From Saitoella complicata NRRL Y-17804 (lineage: Eukaryota > Ascomycota > Saitoellomycetes > Saitoellales > Saitoellaceae), in contig NW_017567009.1 of NCBI RefSeq assembly GCF_001661265.1, forward strand, positions 173,666 to 237,665: a DNA stretch of 64,000 nucleotides. The letters run 5' to 3'. The notes under the pieces are model-generated. The model made no database searches. It was given only the letters and a program-made list of their open reading frames with translations, and was not told the origin of the DNA. This document shows, piece by piece, positions 20,013-29,556 of this stretch; position 1 is the first letter of the stretch; each line of letters opens with the position of its first letter. The translations under genes were made by a program, and so were the position numbers.

Positions 20013-22136
20013 TCATAGAGCAACCGCAGCCCCAGTCGGCAATGCCAACATCAACAACTGCGCCGCCAACTGCAAACTCCACAACCCAATCTTCTTAATC
20101 CTCCTCCTCCTCGCCTGATCATCCGTAACACTCTGCGCAAAAGCATCATACACCTCCGCGCTAACATCATCCATCAACCCCGAGTCCCACAACGTCCAGG
20201 AGCCGTCCCAGTCTGGAAGTGATTTGACGACTCGGCATTTTAGGGGGATGTAGGTGTGTTTTCGGTTTAGGTATGCAACGATGGGGCGAATGAGGGCGTA
20301 GTTTGTGTAGGAGAGGTCGTCGGTGAAGAGTGGGACGGCGGCTTTGACGTCGTTCAGCTGGATCCTGATGTCCATTGACACCAACGGGGTCGGCTCAAAT
20401 TCCTCGACGACTGATTGAGGGGCGGGATCGACTTGTTGTTCGATATTCTCGACGATTTCGGACACGACTTGCCCGAAGTCGAGGTTTTCTACTTCTTCCG
20501 GTAGGACCATGTCGATTATGAAATCGACGTTTCCGGAAGTGATCCAGCCAAAGGGACCTTCGACGCCGCGGTTGAGGTGGTCGATGTTCATTGCGTCGAT
20601 TCTGATTCTGTTGCTCTTCGTCACAATTTTCTTGCCGCCAATATTCCTTGATGGCTCGCCCGCTGAGGTGCTGAACAGCTGGCGAGGGTGGAGGGTAAAT
20701 AGCGAGTTGTCGTATGAACCGGACATACTGTTTGCGCTGAGTAGGTCGTACATCAACCACTGCTTCCTCAATCTCGGCAAATCACACTGAAACACACTCA
20801 TCGTAAACGGCCTGAACCCAGCCGGTTGTAGAATCGTAACCAACATATCCTTCATCTGGAATGACTCGAGCTCAAAATCTCCGGTATGGTGCGTATGCCT
20901 GAACGACTTCGGATCCATCGCCAGCAACTCATCGGACCAGTGAACATGCGTTCGGTCAACCACACCCCTCATCCCCAACACACTAACATCCCTTACCAAG
21001 CCCTTTCCATTCATCCACCTCGTAAAGCTTAGCGTGATGTCCACACTGTCGATAGTCAGGTCGAATTGCGTGTAGTTTCCATCATCTTCCTCCTCTCCGT
21101 CACCTTCGTTGCCTTGACTCTGTGCTGCCGCAGCCGCAGCAGCAGCCGCGACCGAACTCGACCCCTTCGTAACATTCTTTCCCCCTTTGCCATACCCACC
21201 CCTCCCCGGCCTCCGACTCACAAACACATTCCGAAAACTAATCGTACCATCCTTCCACTTCGGCACAATCGCGCTTTCAAAAACAATCGTCAACCCGGTT
21301 CCCTGACTAACATAATTCCCCAACGCGGTCGCCAGAGATTCTTGTGCGAAAACTGTGTTGGCTGCGAGGACTGCGAGGGACATAAAGCCTGTTGTGCCAA
21401 CGACGATCCAGACAACATGGCCAAGCAAAATCCAGGTTAGAAAGGCGGAGATGTCATCGGCGCGCCAGGGGCGGATATCGCGCATGAGGGCCCATTTGAA
21501 GCGGATGCCGAAGCGGGAGAAGAAGGAGGTTGCTGCGGCGAGGAGTTCGTCTTTTGCTTGGCGGCGGGCGGCGGTGTGGAGGCGGGGGAGTGGTCGGCTG
21601 GCGTCGAGCATTGATCGAGGTGGTGGTGGTGGTGATTGTGACTCTCCGGTTGTTGATCCGTGTTTTGACTCCTTTTGCATCTCGTTCTCTTTAGGCTGCG
21701 ACGATGATGTCGACATGTACCTCCTCCCGTAGCTTATTCTTTCATCCATCCGTGTCGATGCTGGCCATGTTGCTCTGCTGAGGATGACCGATCTCTCGAC
21801 TGTTAATGTTCCTTCCTTTGATTGTATCGGACTTGGCTGCTGGCTATCACTACCAGACCATGCAATTCCGGTGAACACGAGATTCCTCTTCCTCACTAAA
21901 GAAGCAGGTCTGAATGGCAATGACAAGATCCGCCCATTGACTGCCGCCGCTCTCGATGCATTCGACACGAATGTAAACGTTCTCGTCGACATTGACTGCT
22001 GCAATCCTGATCCATTCCCCAAAACCTTCCCAATCCTCGCAAAGACGGCCCGATTCGCACCAACCCTTCCCATATCGCTACCAATCGGAGAAGCCGCCCC
22101 AAAGCGATGCAATGTTTCCCAGAATTTTGCGTTCAT
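20013..22136 (-). CDS. MDM31: Mdm31/Mdm32-family mitochondrial inner membrane protein
   Basis: Single exon, 707 residues. The N-terminal 120 residues are rich in Arg, Ser and Ala with few acids, as in a mitochondrial presequence. A hydrophobic helix AFLTWILLGHVVWIVVGTTG lies near residue 232-260, after RPWRADDISAF. The family core is SAIVPKWKDGTISFRNVFVS, then FDLTIDSVDITLSFTRWMNG and VRDVSVLGMRGVVDRTHVHW. A poly-Ala run (SSVAAAAAAAAAQSQ) sits near residue 335. A second hydrophobic stretch ends the protein. In yeast, Mdm31 and Mdm32 are inner-membrane proteins needed for mitochondrial shape, mtDNA nucleoid stability and cardiolipin/phosphatidylethanolamine balance. Whether this is Mdm31 or Mdm32 cannot be decided here. 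Confidence 0.9.
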   Translation of the reverse strand: MNAKFWETLHRFGAASPIGSDMGRVGANRAVFARIGKVLGNGSGLQQSMSTRTFTFVSNASRAAAVNGRILSLPFRPASLVRKRNLVFTGIAWSGSDSQQPSPIQSKEGTLTVERSVILSRATWPASTRMDERISYGRRYMSTSSSQPKENEMQKESKHGSTTGESQSPPPPPRSMLDASRPLPRLHTAARRQAKDELLAAATSFFSRFGIRFKWALMRDIRPWRADDISAFLTWILLGHVVWIVVGTTGFMSLAVLAANTVFAQESLATALGNYVSQGTGLTIVFESAIVPKWKDGTISFRNVFVSRRPGRGGYGKGGKNVTKGSSSVAAAAAAAAAQSQGNEGDGEEEDDGNYTQFDLTIDSVDITLSFTRWMNGKGLVRDVSVLGMRGVVDRTHVHWSDELLAMDPKSFRHTHHTGDFELESFQMKDMLVTILQPAGFRPFTMSVFQCDLPRLRKQWLMYDLLSANSMSGSYDNSLFTLHPRQLFSTSAGEPSRNIGGKKIVTKSNRIRIDAMNIDHLNRGVEGPFGWITSGNVDFIIDMVLPEEVENLDFGQVVSEIVENIEQQVDPAPQSVVEEFEPTPLVSMDIRIQLNDVKAAVPLFTDDLSYTNYALIRPIVAYLNRKHTYIPLKCRVVKSLPDWDGSWTLWDSGLMDDVSAEVYDAFAQSVTDDQARRRRIKKIGLWSLQLAAQLLMLALPTGAAVAL

Positions 22137-22341
22137 TGCTCCGTCATTTCTGCTACCTATACCGTTATCCTTCCTTACAATATGCTGATCTGGACGTCAC
22201 CCTCTCAGTTTAAGCTCAGCTCCAGCCAGGGTTTTTGAGTGGCGCATGAAGCCTCACGTGCTGATAGCAAGGCAAACTGAAAAAATGCGCGATAGCAGTA
22301 ACGAAGGTGAAGAGACCGACCGTGAAATATATCCCTACAAG

Positions 22342-23148
22342 ATGGCTGCTCCGACTGCTGTTGCCAACAATGTTCACCTGAATGTCCAGGACGATGGTGA
22401 GCTTTTTTTCTCCGCAATTGATTGATCTGATCCGGGTCTCTAACGGTTCACTCCAGACGAACTTCTCATTGACGCCTCCGCAACTACCGCTCCCTCCACC
22501 TCTACCTCTGCTCCCGTTCCCACCGGTGACGAAATGGCCATTGATGAGGAAGGCCGTCCGCGCTTCGCCCCCGCCGCAAACAACGAAGCCCGCACCTCCG
22601 CCAAACCCATGACCCGCAAAGTCCCCGTCCCTCCACACAGAATGACACCCCTCAAAGCAACCTGGTCAAAAATCTATCCACCACTTGTCGAGCATCTTAA
22701 GTTGCAAGTACGGATGAACGTGAAGACGAGGAGTGTGGAGTTACGGACGTCGAAGCAGACCCCCGATAGTGGTAATTTGCAGAAGGGCGCAGACTTCATC
22801 CGTGCCTTCTCACTCGGTTTCGACGTCGACGATGCCATCGCACTATTGCGTATGGATGACCTCTACATCGACACCTTCGAAATCAAAGACGTCAAAACCC
22901 TCTCCGGCGACCACCTGTCCCGCGCAATCGGCCGTATCGCCGGTAAAGACGGTAAAACCAAATTCGCGATCGAGAATGCGAGTCGGACACGAGTCGTGTT
23001 GGCGGATACGAAGATCCATATTTTGGGGGGGTTCTCGAATATTAGGGTTGCGAAGGATGCGATTGTTAGTTTGATTTTGGGAAGTCCGCCTGGCAAGGTT
23101 ATTCCTAATTGTAGGACTGTTGGGGCGAGGATGAAGGAGAGGTTCTAA
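22342..23148 (+). CDS. PNO1: Pno1/Dim2 KH-domain pre-rRNA processing protein
   Basis: Exons 22342-22396 and 22457-23148 encode 248 residues. The 60-nt intron uses GTGAGC and CTCCAG with a CTAAC branch. The N-terminus is acidic and disordered (DGELLIDAS region after splicing reads DDDELLIDAS). The conserved part runs from PVPPHRMTPLKATWSKIYPP through LKLQVRMNVKTRSVELRTS and ALLRMDDLYIDTFEIKDVKT to the KH domain with IGRIAGKDGKTKFAIENAS at about 175-195, ILGGFSNIRVAKDAIVSLIL, and the C-terminus LGSPPGKVIPNCRTV. Pno1 works with Nob1 in cytoplasmic 20S-to-18S rRNA maturation of the small subunit. It diverges from MDM31 with 205 bp between the starts. Confidence 0.95.
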
Positions 23149-23456
23149 ACGGTGGGGTGAGGATTTTGGGACAATGTCCAGTTTAGCATTCTGTTTGGGT
23201 TCATTTTGCCGGCGCGCAATGGTTTTGGGTATTTTTCTCTAGCACACACTTTCTATACACAGGAACGTTTCCTCATTGCTCGTTGAAGTCCATCTTCTTA
23301 TCAATGCACTGTAACACTGCTACGAGTGTGAGAATCTTACACGGTCAAGGTTATGACTTAGGAAAGTCCGTAGTACTGCCGCCGTAGACACAAGCACAAA
23401 AGCGATTTCCCGTGGCGAGTGAAAATTCTGTGTTCTGGCTTAACCAAATCTAGAAG
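23149..23456. other. Convergent 3' intergenic region
   Basis: About 310 bp between the stop codons of PNO1 and the sorbosone-dehydrogenase-like gene. No ORF or RNA is recognised; it probably holds the two 3' UTRs and terminators. Confidence 0.4.
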
Positions 23457-24998
23457 TTAGGATACACTCATGGTCGTAGCACCAGTAGGAGTCGTCCCTC
23501 CAGTAGTCAAGTTCGCATTGCTGACATTCGCGGGCAGTGTAATCATGAAGATCTAGAACAGCGCCGTTAGCTATCAACCCTGAATCGTTATAAGTGATCT
23601 CTACTAACATCTCCCGTGGAATCCGAACTCACAAACATCCGCCCTTGACTATCAAACGCCAGCCCCACCGGTCTGAAGCATCCTGTAATACCCAAATCAG
23701 CGTCCGCCTTGACCTTCGGCCTTAGGTACTACCATTTGGACAAGCACTTATATCTGGGTTCCACAGCACGTCTTCATACCCAAACATATCCGTCAAATCA
23801 GCAACAGGCCCGAACCCACCCGTACTCGACGAGTTGGTGAACGGCACGCGGACGATCTTGTACCCCGTCGGTGGGGCGCGGTCCCAGCTTCCGTGAAAGG
23901 TGACGAAAGCTTGTGATTTGTTTGAGTTTGGGAGGAATTTGATATCGAGAGGGGCGGAGTGTGCTTGGAACGTCAGTCGAGGAGGGTTGGAGATGTTCGC
24001 GCAGGTCGTGTCGTTGAGCGTTGAGTTTGGTGAGAGGGCGAATTGGTCGCCGGTAGTGAAGTCTGTACCAGTGGGAAACTCGGAGGCATTGTAGACTGCG
24101 AAACAGTTTGGGTAACCATGGAAGCTGCCTGTTGGGTTGCTAATGGGACCGAGGTAGTTGAGCTTTTCGCCGGGGTTGTTCAGGTGGACGTCAGTTGAGG
24201 TACTGTTCGCGGTATAAGTGATGTCGTCCTGTAAGGAAAATGCGTCATTCGAGAATCCCTAGAGAACTTTCGCCTCTGCCTTACCGCACTATTTTCGACT
24301 GTCCACAACCCTCCCTCCCAGTCCTCGACAAGCCCCACATCATTTCTCAGGCCCCACCCCGCAATGATTCCATCATTTGTAAAATCGTAACCGTCATCTG
24401 GTAGGTTCGTCAAGTTGAACACTTTGACCATTGCACGTTGGTTATCCTCGACTGCAGCGCCTTCATCGAGGTTGGAGTTCGAACCACGGTTGATAACGAG
24501 AAGATCAGGGAAGACTGACGAGAGCAGGAGCGTACGAGTGTCATGATCCGCATTCGCCATATTACTCACCACCACCGTCCGATTCGTCAAGGTCAAATTC
24601 CCCCCATCCAAATCCCACGCCCACGTCGTATTGCTCGAACTCGCATAAACCTTGCCACCCGTTCCATCTCCACTCATGCTCACCGCAATGCCATGATTCA
24701 AGGTCGTATCATTCAACAAATTAAACACCCATCCCGCCGTCGAACAATTAGGAGAAATCGGGATGGCGATGATTCCGTATCCGCTGTTGGTGGCGAAGAG
24801 GATATCGGTAGAGTTGAGGGTTGCGATGGTTATCCCACGTGGGGAGTCGAGTTGGGCGAATTTGGAGATGGAGTAGCCGGGGGCGAGGGAGTAGGGGTGG
24901 GAGAAGTTGAGAGTCGGAGGGCAGGATTGGGCAGCAACCAGTGTGATAAGGCTGAGCATGCTAACGACCAGATAGATCAATTGCAAGTGCATTGTCAA
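23457..24998 (-). CDS. Secreted glucose/sorbosone dehydrogenase-like protein
   Basis: Four exons: 24998-24285, 24228-23733, 23682-23609 and 23552-23457, giving 459 residues; introns are 50-56 nt with GTAAGG, GTAGTA and GTTAGT donors. A signal peptide is clear (LIYLVVSMLSLITLVAAQ). The mature protein has many Asn-X-Ser/Thr sites, as expected for secretion. The beta-propeller pattern of soluble quinoprotein glucose/sorbosone dehydrogenases is visible: SPRGITIA, NHGIAVSM, GYPNCFAVYNASEFP, FQAHSAPLDIKFLPN, AFVTFHGSWDR and CFRPVGLAFDSQGRMFVSSD. A Ser/Thr/Gly-rich tail ends the protein. Fungal members of this family are PQQ-type or uncharacterised sugar oxidases. Substrate and cofactor are not predictable here. 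Confidence 0.85.
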
Positions 24999-25254
24999 CT
25001 AGCTGATGGTTGGGCATGGTATTGCAGCTCATGTCTTCCCGCAGCTGCAATTGGTTGAAGGTGTTGAAGCAGTGACCTCATGCCACTCCGAGTTGATCAA
25101 GGATCCCCGATTCCCGGTCATCGACGGGAACCCTGCTCATACGGGCCGCTTCCGGTGGATCACATGTTCTGCAGACATCAACGTTGGGTTTCCCAGGCTC
25201 CTCAGAACCGTCTTTGTTCTTCAAATGTAGCCCAAAAACTTGCAATACAAGGCG

Positions 25255-25566
25255 TTACGTCGGTAACAACTTCCTCCTCATTCTGATCGGCCCTCTAATC
25301 TCCTCTAAGCCGACCTCCACGATCTGGCCCTTCTGCATCACCTCCAACTCGCCCTGGTCCCTCATCTCAAACACGACCTTCCGCGTCGCATCCATATAGT
25401 CTCTCCACTCCGTTCGTTCCGTTAACCGTCCCTCTTTCGCCAGTCTTCGAGGTACCTCCGAAGGACACCGCGTCGACTCCGGCGAACGAGTGGAGTCGAC
25501 CAATTCCACGATGGTCTCCCGCAGCACCTCCTCCGAAATGGGGCCGGCACCGGTTTCAGAGGACAT
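25255..25566 (-). CDS. DUF3253 domain protein
   Basis: Single exon, 103 residues. The pattern CPSEVPRRLAKEG, then WRDYMDATRKVVFEMRDQGE, VMQKGQIVEV and EEIRGPIRMRRK matches the small DUF3253 family. The fold is likely a winged-helix-like domain, but its role is unknown. The start ATG at 25566 is the only reasonable one. The gene lies between the sorbosone-dehydrogenase-like gene and the ADH gene, pointing away from ADH. Confidence 0.8.
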   Translation of the reverse strand: MSSETGAGPISEEVLRETIVELVDSTRSPESTRCPSEVPRRLAKEGRLTERTEWRDYMDATRKVVFEMRDQGELEVMQKGQIVEVGLEEIRGPIRMRRKLLPT

Positions 25567-26021
25567 AACCCTGAGTTAAACAGCAATCCCCGGAGCAGAG
25601 GAAACGACCTCCGTCTATGGCTGACTTGGATTTATCAGGGATCCGTAGCTGAACCACACTTGCAAGCGTGCTTAAATCTCCGAGCGGTCACTTCGAAATC
25701 GAGGACCCAGCAACTGAGATTGGATGGTGGGGGCTGAATGACAATGCAGCAATGCAAAAAACGCCGTGCTCGGTTGGGCCTTCCCTCTCTATAAAACACG
25801 TCTCGAGGGTGAAACTCGAAGGACTTGGACGTGGAAAAGGAAGCGGTAATTAAGAAGATTAAGATTGAGCTTAAGCTTTGCCGATCTATCACGATCATGA
25901 CGTCAAAGATACTTCTAGGTCAATTCTAGGGTGGATTGGTAAGCAAATCCCGCAGAAATAAATCCTCCTTGATCCTCTCGACATCACCACCAAGGTTACC
26001 TCTATCCCCTCCGAGTATCCA
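25567..26021. other. Divergent intergenic region, DUF3253 gene to ADH gene
   Basis: About 455 bp between two divergent starts. It contains a plus-strand TATA box at 25786-25795. The rest holds no coding ORF. Confidence 0.5.
25786..25795 (+). promoter_or_regulatory. TATA box, probably of the ADH gene
   Basis: The plus strand reads TCTCTATAAAACACG around here, 230 nt upstream of the ADH start, implying a 5' UTR of roughly 200 nt. Confidence 0.5.
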
Positions 26022-27056
26022 ATGACAATGTCGATTCCCAAAACTGCAAAGGCCTGCGTTATCGAGGCGGCTAAGGCTCCGTTCAAGATTGTCGAGCGCG
26101 AGGTCGAACAGCCGAAGCAGGGCGAAATCTTGATCAAGACCCTCGCTTGCGGTGTCTGCCACTCCGACTCTATCGTCAAGGAGGGCTACTGGCCAGTTCC
26201 TTGCCCCGTTATCCCCGGCCATGAGATCATCGGCCGCGTCGTCGCCGTCGGTCCCGAGGAGAAGCGCTGGAAGGTCGGACAGATCGTCGGTGGAGGATGG
26301 CACGGAGGACAGTGTTTCGCTTGTGATAACTGCCGTGTTGGGTCTTTCACGACTTGTGAGAATGGAACCGTGAACGGTATCTTCAAGGATGGTGGCTATG
26401 CTGAGTACTGCTGCCTCCGCTCAGAGGCTGTCGTTGCCATTCCGGATGGCATGTCTTACACTGAGGCTGCCCCGTTGTTGTGCGCTGGTGTCACTACTTA
26501 CAACTCTCTCCGTAACACTGGAGCCAAGGCTGGTGACTTGGTTGCTGTTCAGGGTATTGGAGGATTGGGACACTTGGGTGTCCAGTTCGCTAACAAGATG
26601 GGTTTCCGCGTCGCTGCTCTCTCCGCTGGATCGGCCAAAGAGCAGCTCGCGAAGGAGTTGGGTGCGCACTACTACATCGACGGATCTAAGGTCGACCAGG
26701 TCGAGGAACTCCAGAAGTTGGGTGGAGCTAAGGTCATCATGTGTACCGCTCCTCACCCCGAGTCCATCTCCCCTCTCGTCGGTGGTCTGTGCACTGATGG
26801 TACGATCCTCATCCTCGCTGCTACCGGTAACATCACTTTCGACACCACCGCCATGATCCAGAAGCGCGCGAAGATTATGGCTTGGCCTTCTGGTCATGCC
26901 AAGGACTCTGAGGAGACTTGTGAGTTTGCCAAGATTGCGGGTGTCAAGACGAAGGTTGAGGAGTTCCCTTTCACCGTTGAGGGTATTGAGGAGGCTTACA
27001 CCAGGATGATGGAGAACAAGGTCAGGTTTAGATCCGTTATCAAGTTTGACGAGTAA
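26022..27056 (+). CDS. Zinc-dependent alcohol dehydrogenase (MDR superfamily)
   Basis: Single exon, 344 residues, with MTMSIPKTAKACVIEAAKAP at the start. Catalytic-zinc ligands are in GVCHSDS, PGHEIIGRVV and LLCAGVTTY. The structural zinc site is the four-Cys cluster CFACDNCRVGSFTTC. The cofactor fold has VAVQGIGGLGHLGVQFANKM. The overall pattern GGGWHGGQC and GTVNGIFKDGGYAEY fits the ADH/CAD-like family that oxidises or reduces primary alcohols and aldehydes. Codon use is strongly biased (GTC, ATC, AAG dominate), like GFA1 and eL38, which suggests high expression. A TATA box lies 230 bp upstream. Confidence 0.92.
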   Translation: MTMSIPKTAKACVIEAAKAPFKIVEREVEQPKQGEILIKTLACGVCHSDSIVKEGYWPVPCPVIPGHEIIGRVVAVGPEEKRWKVGQIVGGGWHGGQCFACDNCRVGSFTTCENGTVNGIFKDGGYAEYCCLRSEAVVAIPDGMSYTEAAPLLCAGVTTYNSLRNTGAKAGDLVAVQGIGGLGHLGVQFANKMGFRVAALSAGSAKEQLAKELGAHYYIDGSKVDQVEELQKLGGAKVIMCTAPHPESISPLVGGLCTDGTILILAATGNITFDTTAMIQKRAKIMAWPSGHAKDSEETCEFAKIAGVKTKVEEFPFTVEGIEEAYTRMMENKVRFRSVIKFDE

Positions 27057-28259
27057 GGTGGACAAAGCAGGAGATGTACGATAAAACCAGATGGTATTGA
27101 TAAGAAAAGGAGAGCCGGCCGTCCACGCTCCAGAACCAAACTTTTGGAAAAGGAATTTCCAAGCCATACCTCGGCTGTATGTAATGGATTTTCCGGCACC
27201 GAGCTCGCGTGTGAACGCTAACGCTTCAAGGCTCCCCGACGCTGGCGCCTCCGAATGAACTCACCAACGCGAACGACCTGAACAACACGAGATGGTCAAT
27301 TTAACGGGTTCTGGACCTTTTGAGATCCGCATTCTTCAAAAGGGATGATCTATCGCCTATCGTGGTTTTTTGCCTTCTAGGCCAGCCGAACGCAGCGACG
27401 ATCCCCAACGGCTCAGATCATGGCCAAGGCAAAAACCAATAAACGTAATAGCTCAACCTTTGTTGCGAAGGATTTGTAATCAACCTCTTACTTCACATGA
27501 CCTCCAAAGCGCAGCATCTTCACACCAGAGTCCATCTCCGACCCCGAAGCATCATCTCGATCGGCCACAGCGGCGCGCACACCCGAAATCCATGGTCCCA
27601 AAACCTCGATCCCAGCCTCAGACTTTCTCACGAGATCTAGATTCGCCTGTTTTCACCTGGATCTCACAGACACGAGCCCGCACGATTGCAAAACGAGCAA
27701 TGTTAACCCTTATATATCTCCTAGCCCCAGATCTCGTGTTTGGCCAGCTGAGGCGATAGTTCCGGGGCACACGCAAACGGGTCTTCATCTCGTCTGAGTG
27801 GGGCAAGGCCAGCCGCGCGCGCATTGATCTCTTCGCCTATGCTGCTCGAATTCCGTCCCGTTAACGTTGAAAACCTAGAAAGGCAACGCTCCATGATCCC
27901 CCAGACCATAGCTACAGAAAGACTCGACCCCTAGGCCTGCAAATAGCGACTCACGCAAATCCCGAGAAATCCAGGTTCTAGCCAACTCAGCTTGTCGAAC
28001 CTCAACGGTCCAACGCCCGCGCGTCTCAGCCAGCTGATGTCGCAGCACTGCGCCGCGCGTAACAAATGTGGACTTGGAGTTCTGCCACGGCCTTTGGGGC
28101 TTCGGTGTGGCACAACCCAGAAGCGCAGTTAGGCGGGATCGGAGACAATGGAGAGACAGTTAGTCGAATGCAAGGGTGGGGACCTTTGTAGGTGAACAGC
28201 AGCTGTTATTGCTACGGGATATAGTAGGTAGTGATAGCTAGAGGTGCAGGTGTGAGAGA
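27057..28259. other. Gene-poor intergenic region
   Basis: About 1.2 kb between the convergent ADH and SDR-like genes. Short ORFs on both strands have no recognisable domains. No RNA gene, transposon end or clear repeat was seen. Confidence 0.45.
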
Positions 28260-29285
28260 TCACTGCTTCTTTTCCTGGTGCTCCTTGAACATCTTCTCAC
28301 ACTCCCACTCCACGTACTTCCACACCTCCTCCTCACTGTCCAACTCTGGTTTCCATCCCAAGACCTTTCTCGTCTTCTCCGCGACACAACGGGAGTTACC
28401 GCCGGTAAAGTACATTGCCTCCTTGAACCCAAATCCATCGATGACTTCTTGCTCGGTGTGCTTGGGGTAAACCTTCTCGTCGTCGACGGCACCGAGGGCA
28501 TGGAGTTTCTTAGCGACGAACTGGGAGACCTCGCCCCAGTTGTGTTGACCAGTCTCGGCAAACCAATAGCCTGCCTCACCAGTGTTCTTCATGACTTCGG
28601 GATTGTCGGAGAGGAGCTTGGAGAGGAGAATGGTGTAGACGGGGACGAGGTCCTTGATGTGGACGTTTGACCAGACATTCTTGCCGTCGCCGACTTGAGG
28701 AGTCTTCCGGCGCTCGATGGCGGAGCGGATCACGAGCGGAATCTGGATGGAACGGCGGTTGAAGGCGCCAGTACCCTCGCCGTATATACAGGGAGGAGTA
28801 ATCATGGCCAATGTGTAGGAGAATGCCTCGCGGACAAGGACAGTGTCGACGTGACGGTGAGGTTGGGATTCGGGAAGAGCGGTGAGAGAAGCGGTATCGG
28901 CATCGCTGTAGATCTTGTCGGAGACGAATTGGCCGTTTGCGGTGTCGGAGAGGATTCCGGTTCCGGAGGTTTGGATGTAGATTCCTTTCTTGCCGGTCTC
29001 TTGGAGTTTCTGTTTCAATCCGGCAATGATTGCTTGGGCTTCGCCGAGGTGGTCGCAATCGGCAACTTCGATTGTGACGTCGTGCTCTTTGGCGGCCGTG
29101 GTAATGAGGTCGGCGGAGTCAAGGGTGCCAATGAGGGGCTCGACGCCGAGGTCCTTGAGCTTCTTGGCTTTGTCTTCGGAGCGGACGAGAGCGGAGATCT
29201 TGTAGGATTTGTTCTCCAGGAGGGCGGCAAGGACTGATCCGCCGATGTAGCCAGTTGCTCCGGTGATGAAGATGGTAGTAGACAT
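28260..29285 (-). CDS. NAD(P)-binding epimerase/reductase-like protein (atypical extended SDR)
   Basis: Single exon, 341 residues from the ATG at 29285 (MSTTIFITGATGYIGGSVLA); the ATG at 29333 would add 16 polar residues before the Rossmann strand and is less likely. The motif TGATGYIG binds NAD(P). A segment IYIQTSGTGILSD follows, then MITPPCIYGEGTGAFNRRS and VWSNVHIKDLVPVYTILL, as in NAD-dependent epimerase/dehydratase and NmrA-like proteins. The canonical YxxxK active-site pair is not obvious, so it may be an atypical SDR. It diverges from the histidine kinase gene with 271 bp between starts. Confidence 0.82.
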   Translation of the reverse strand: MSTTIFITGATGYIGGSVLAALLENKSYKISALVRSEDKAKKLKDLGVEPLIGTLDSADLITTAAKEHDVTIEVADCDHLGEAQAIIAGLKQKLQETGKKGIYIQTSGTGILSDTANGQFVSDKIYSDADTASLTALPESQPHRHVDTVLVREAFSYTLAMITPPCIYGEGTGAFNRRSIQIPLVIRSAIERRKTPQVGDGKNVWSNVHIKDLVPVYTILLSKLLSDNPEVMKNTGEAGYWFAETGQHNWGEVSQFVAKKLHALGAVDDEKVYPKHTEQEVIDGFGFKEAMYFTGGNSRCVAEKTRKVLGWKPELDSEEEVWKYVEWECEKMFKEHQEKKQ

Positions 29286-29556
29286 GTTCGTTGTTGGTTG
29301 ATGGTGTTGCAATTGCGTGGGATCAGGATACATTTCATCATTGGCCGGGTGATTAGTAAGTCCATTTTAATTCAATCCTCGGTAGTTTAAATCAGAACGC
29401 AATTTCAGGCACGTTCGCGGCTAAGACACCCGCACGCCTCCACCTTGATCTAGACCACACAACCGCCCAGATGAAGAAAGAACGACCTGGACACGGTTGC
29501 ACGGCACTACACGGACGCGAACTGGGGGGTCGGACGAAGCGGCTATCCCGTATTAT

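Noticed and set aside
26421-27167. Minus-strand ORF of 248 aa opposite the ADH gene
   Set aside because: It is a shadow of the biased ADH coding sequence, Leu/Ser/Asp-rich without any family pattern.
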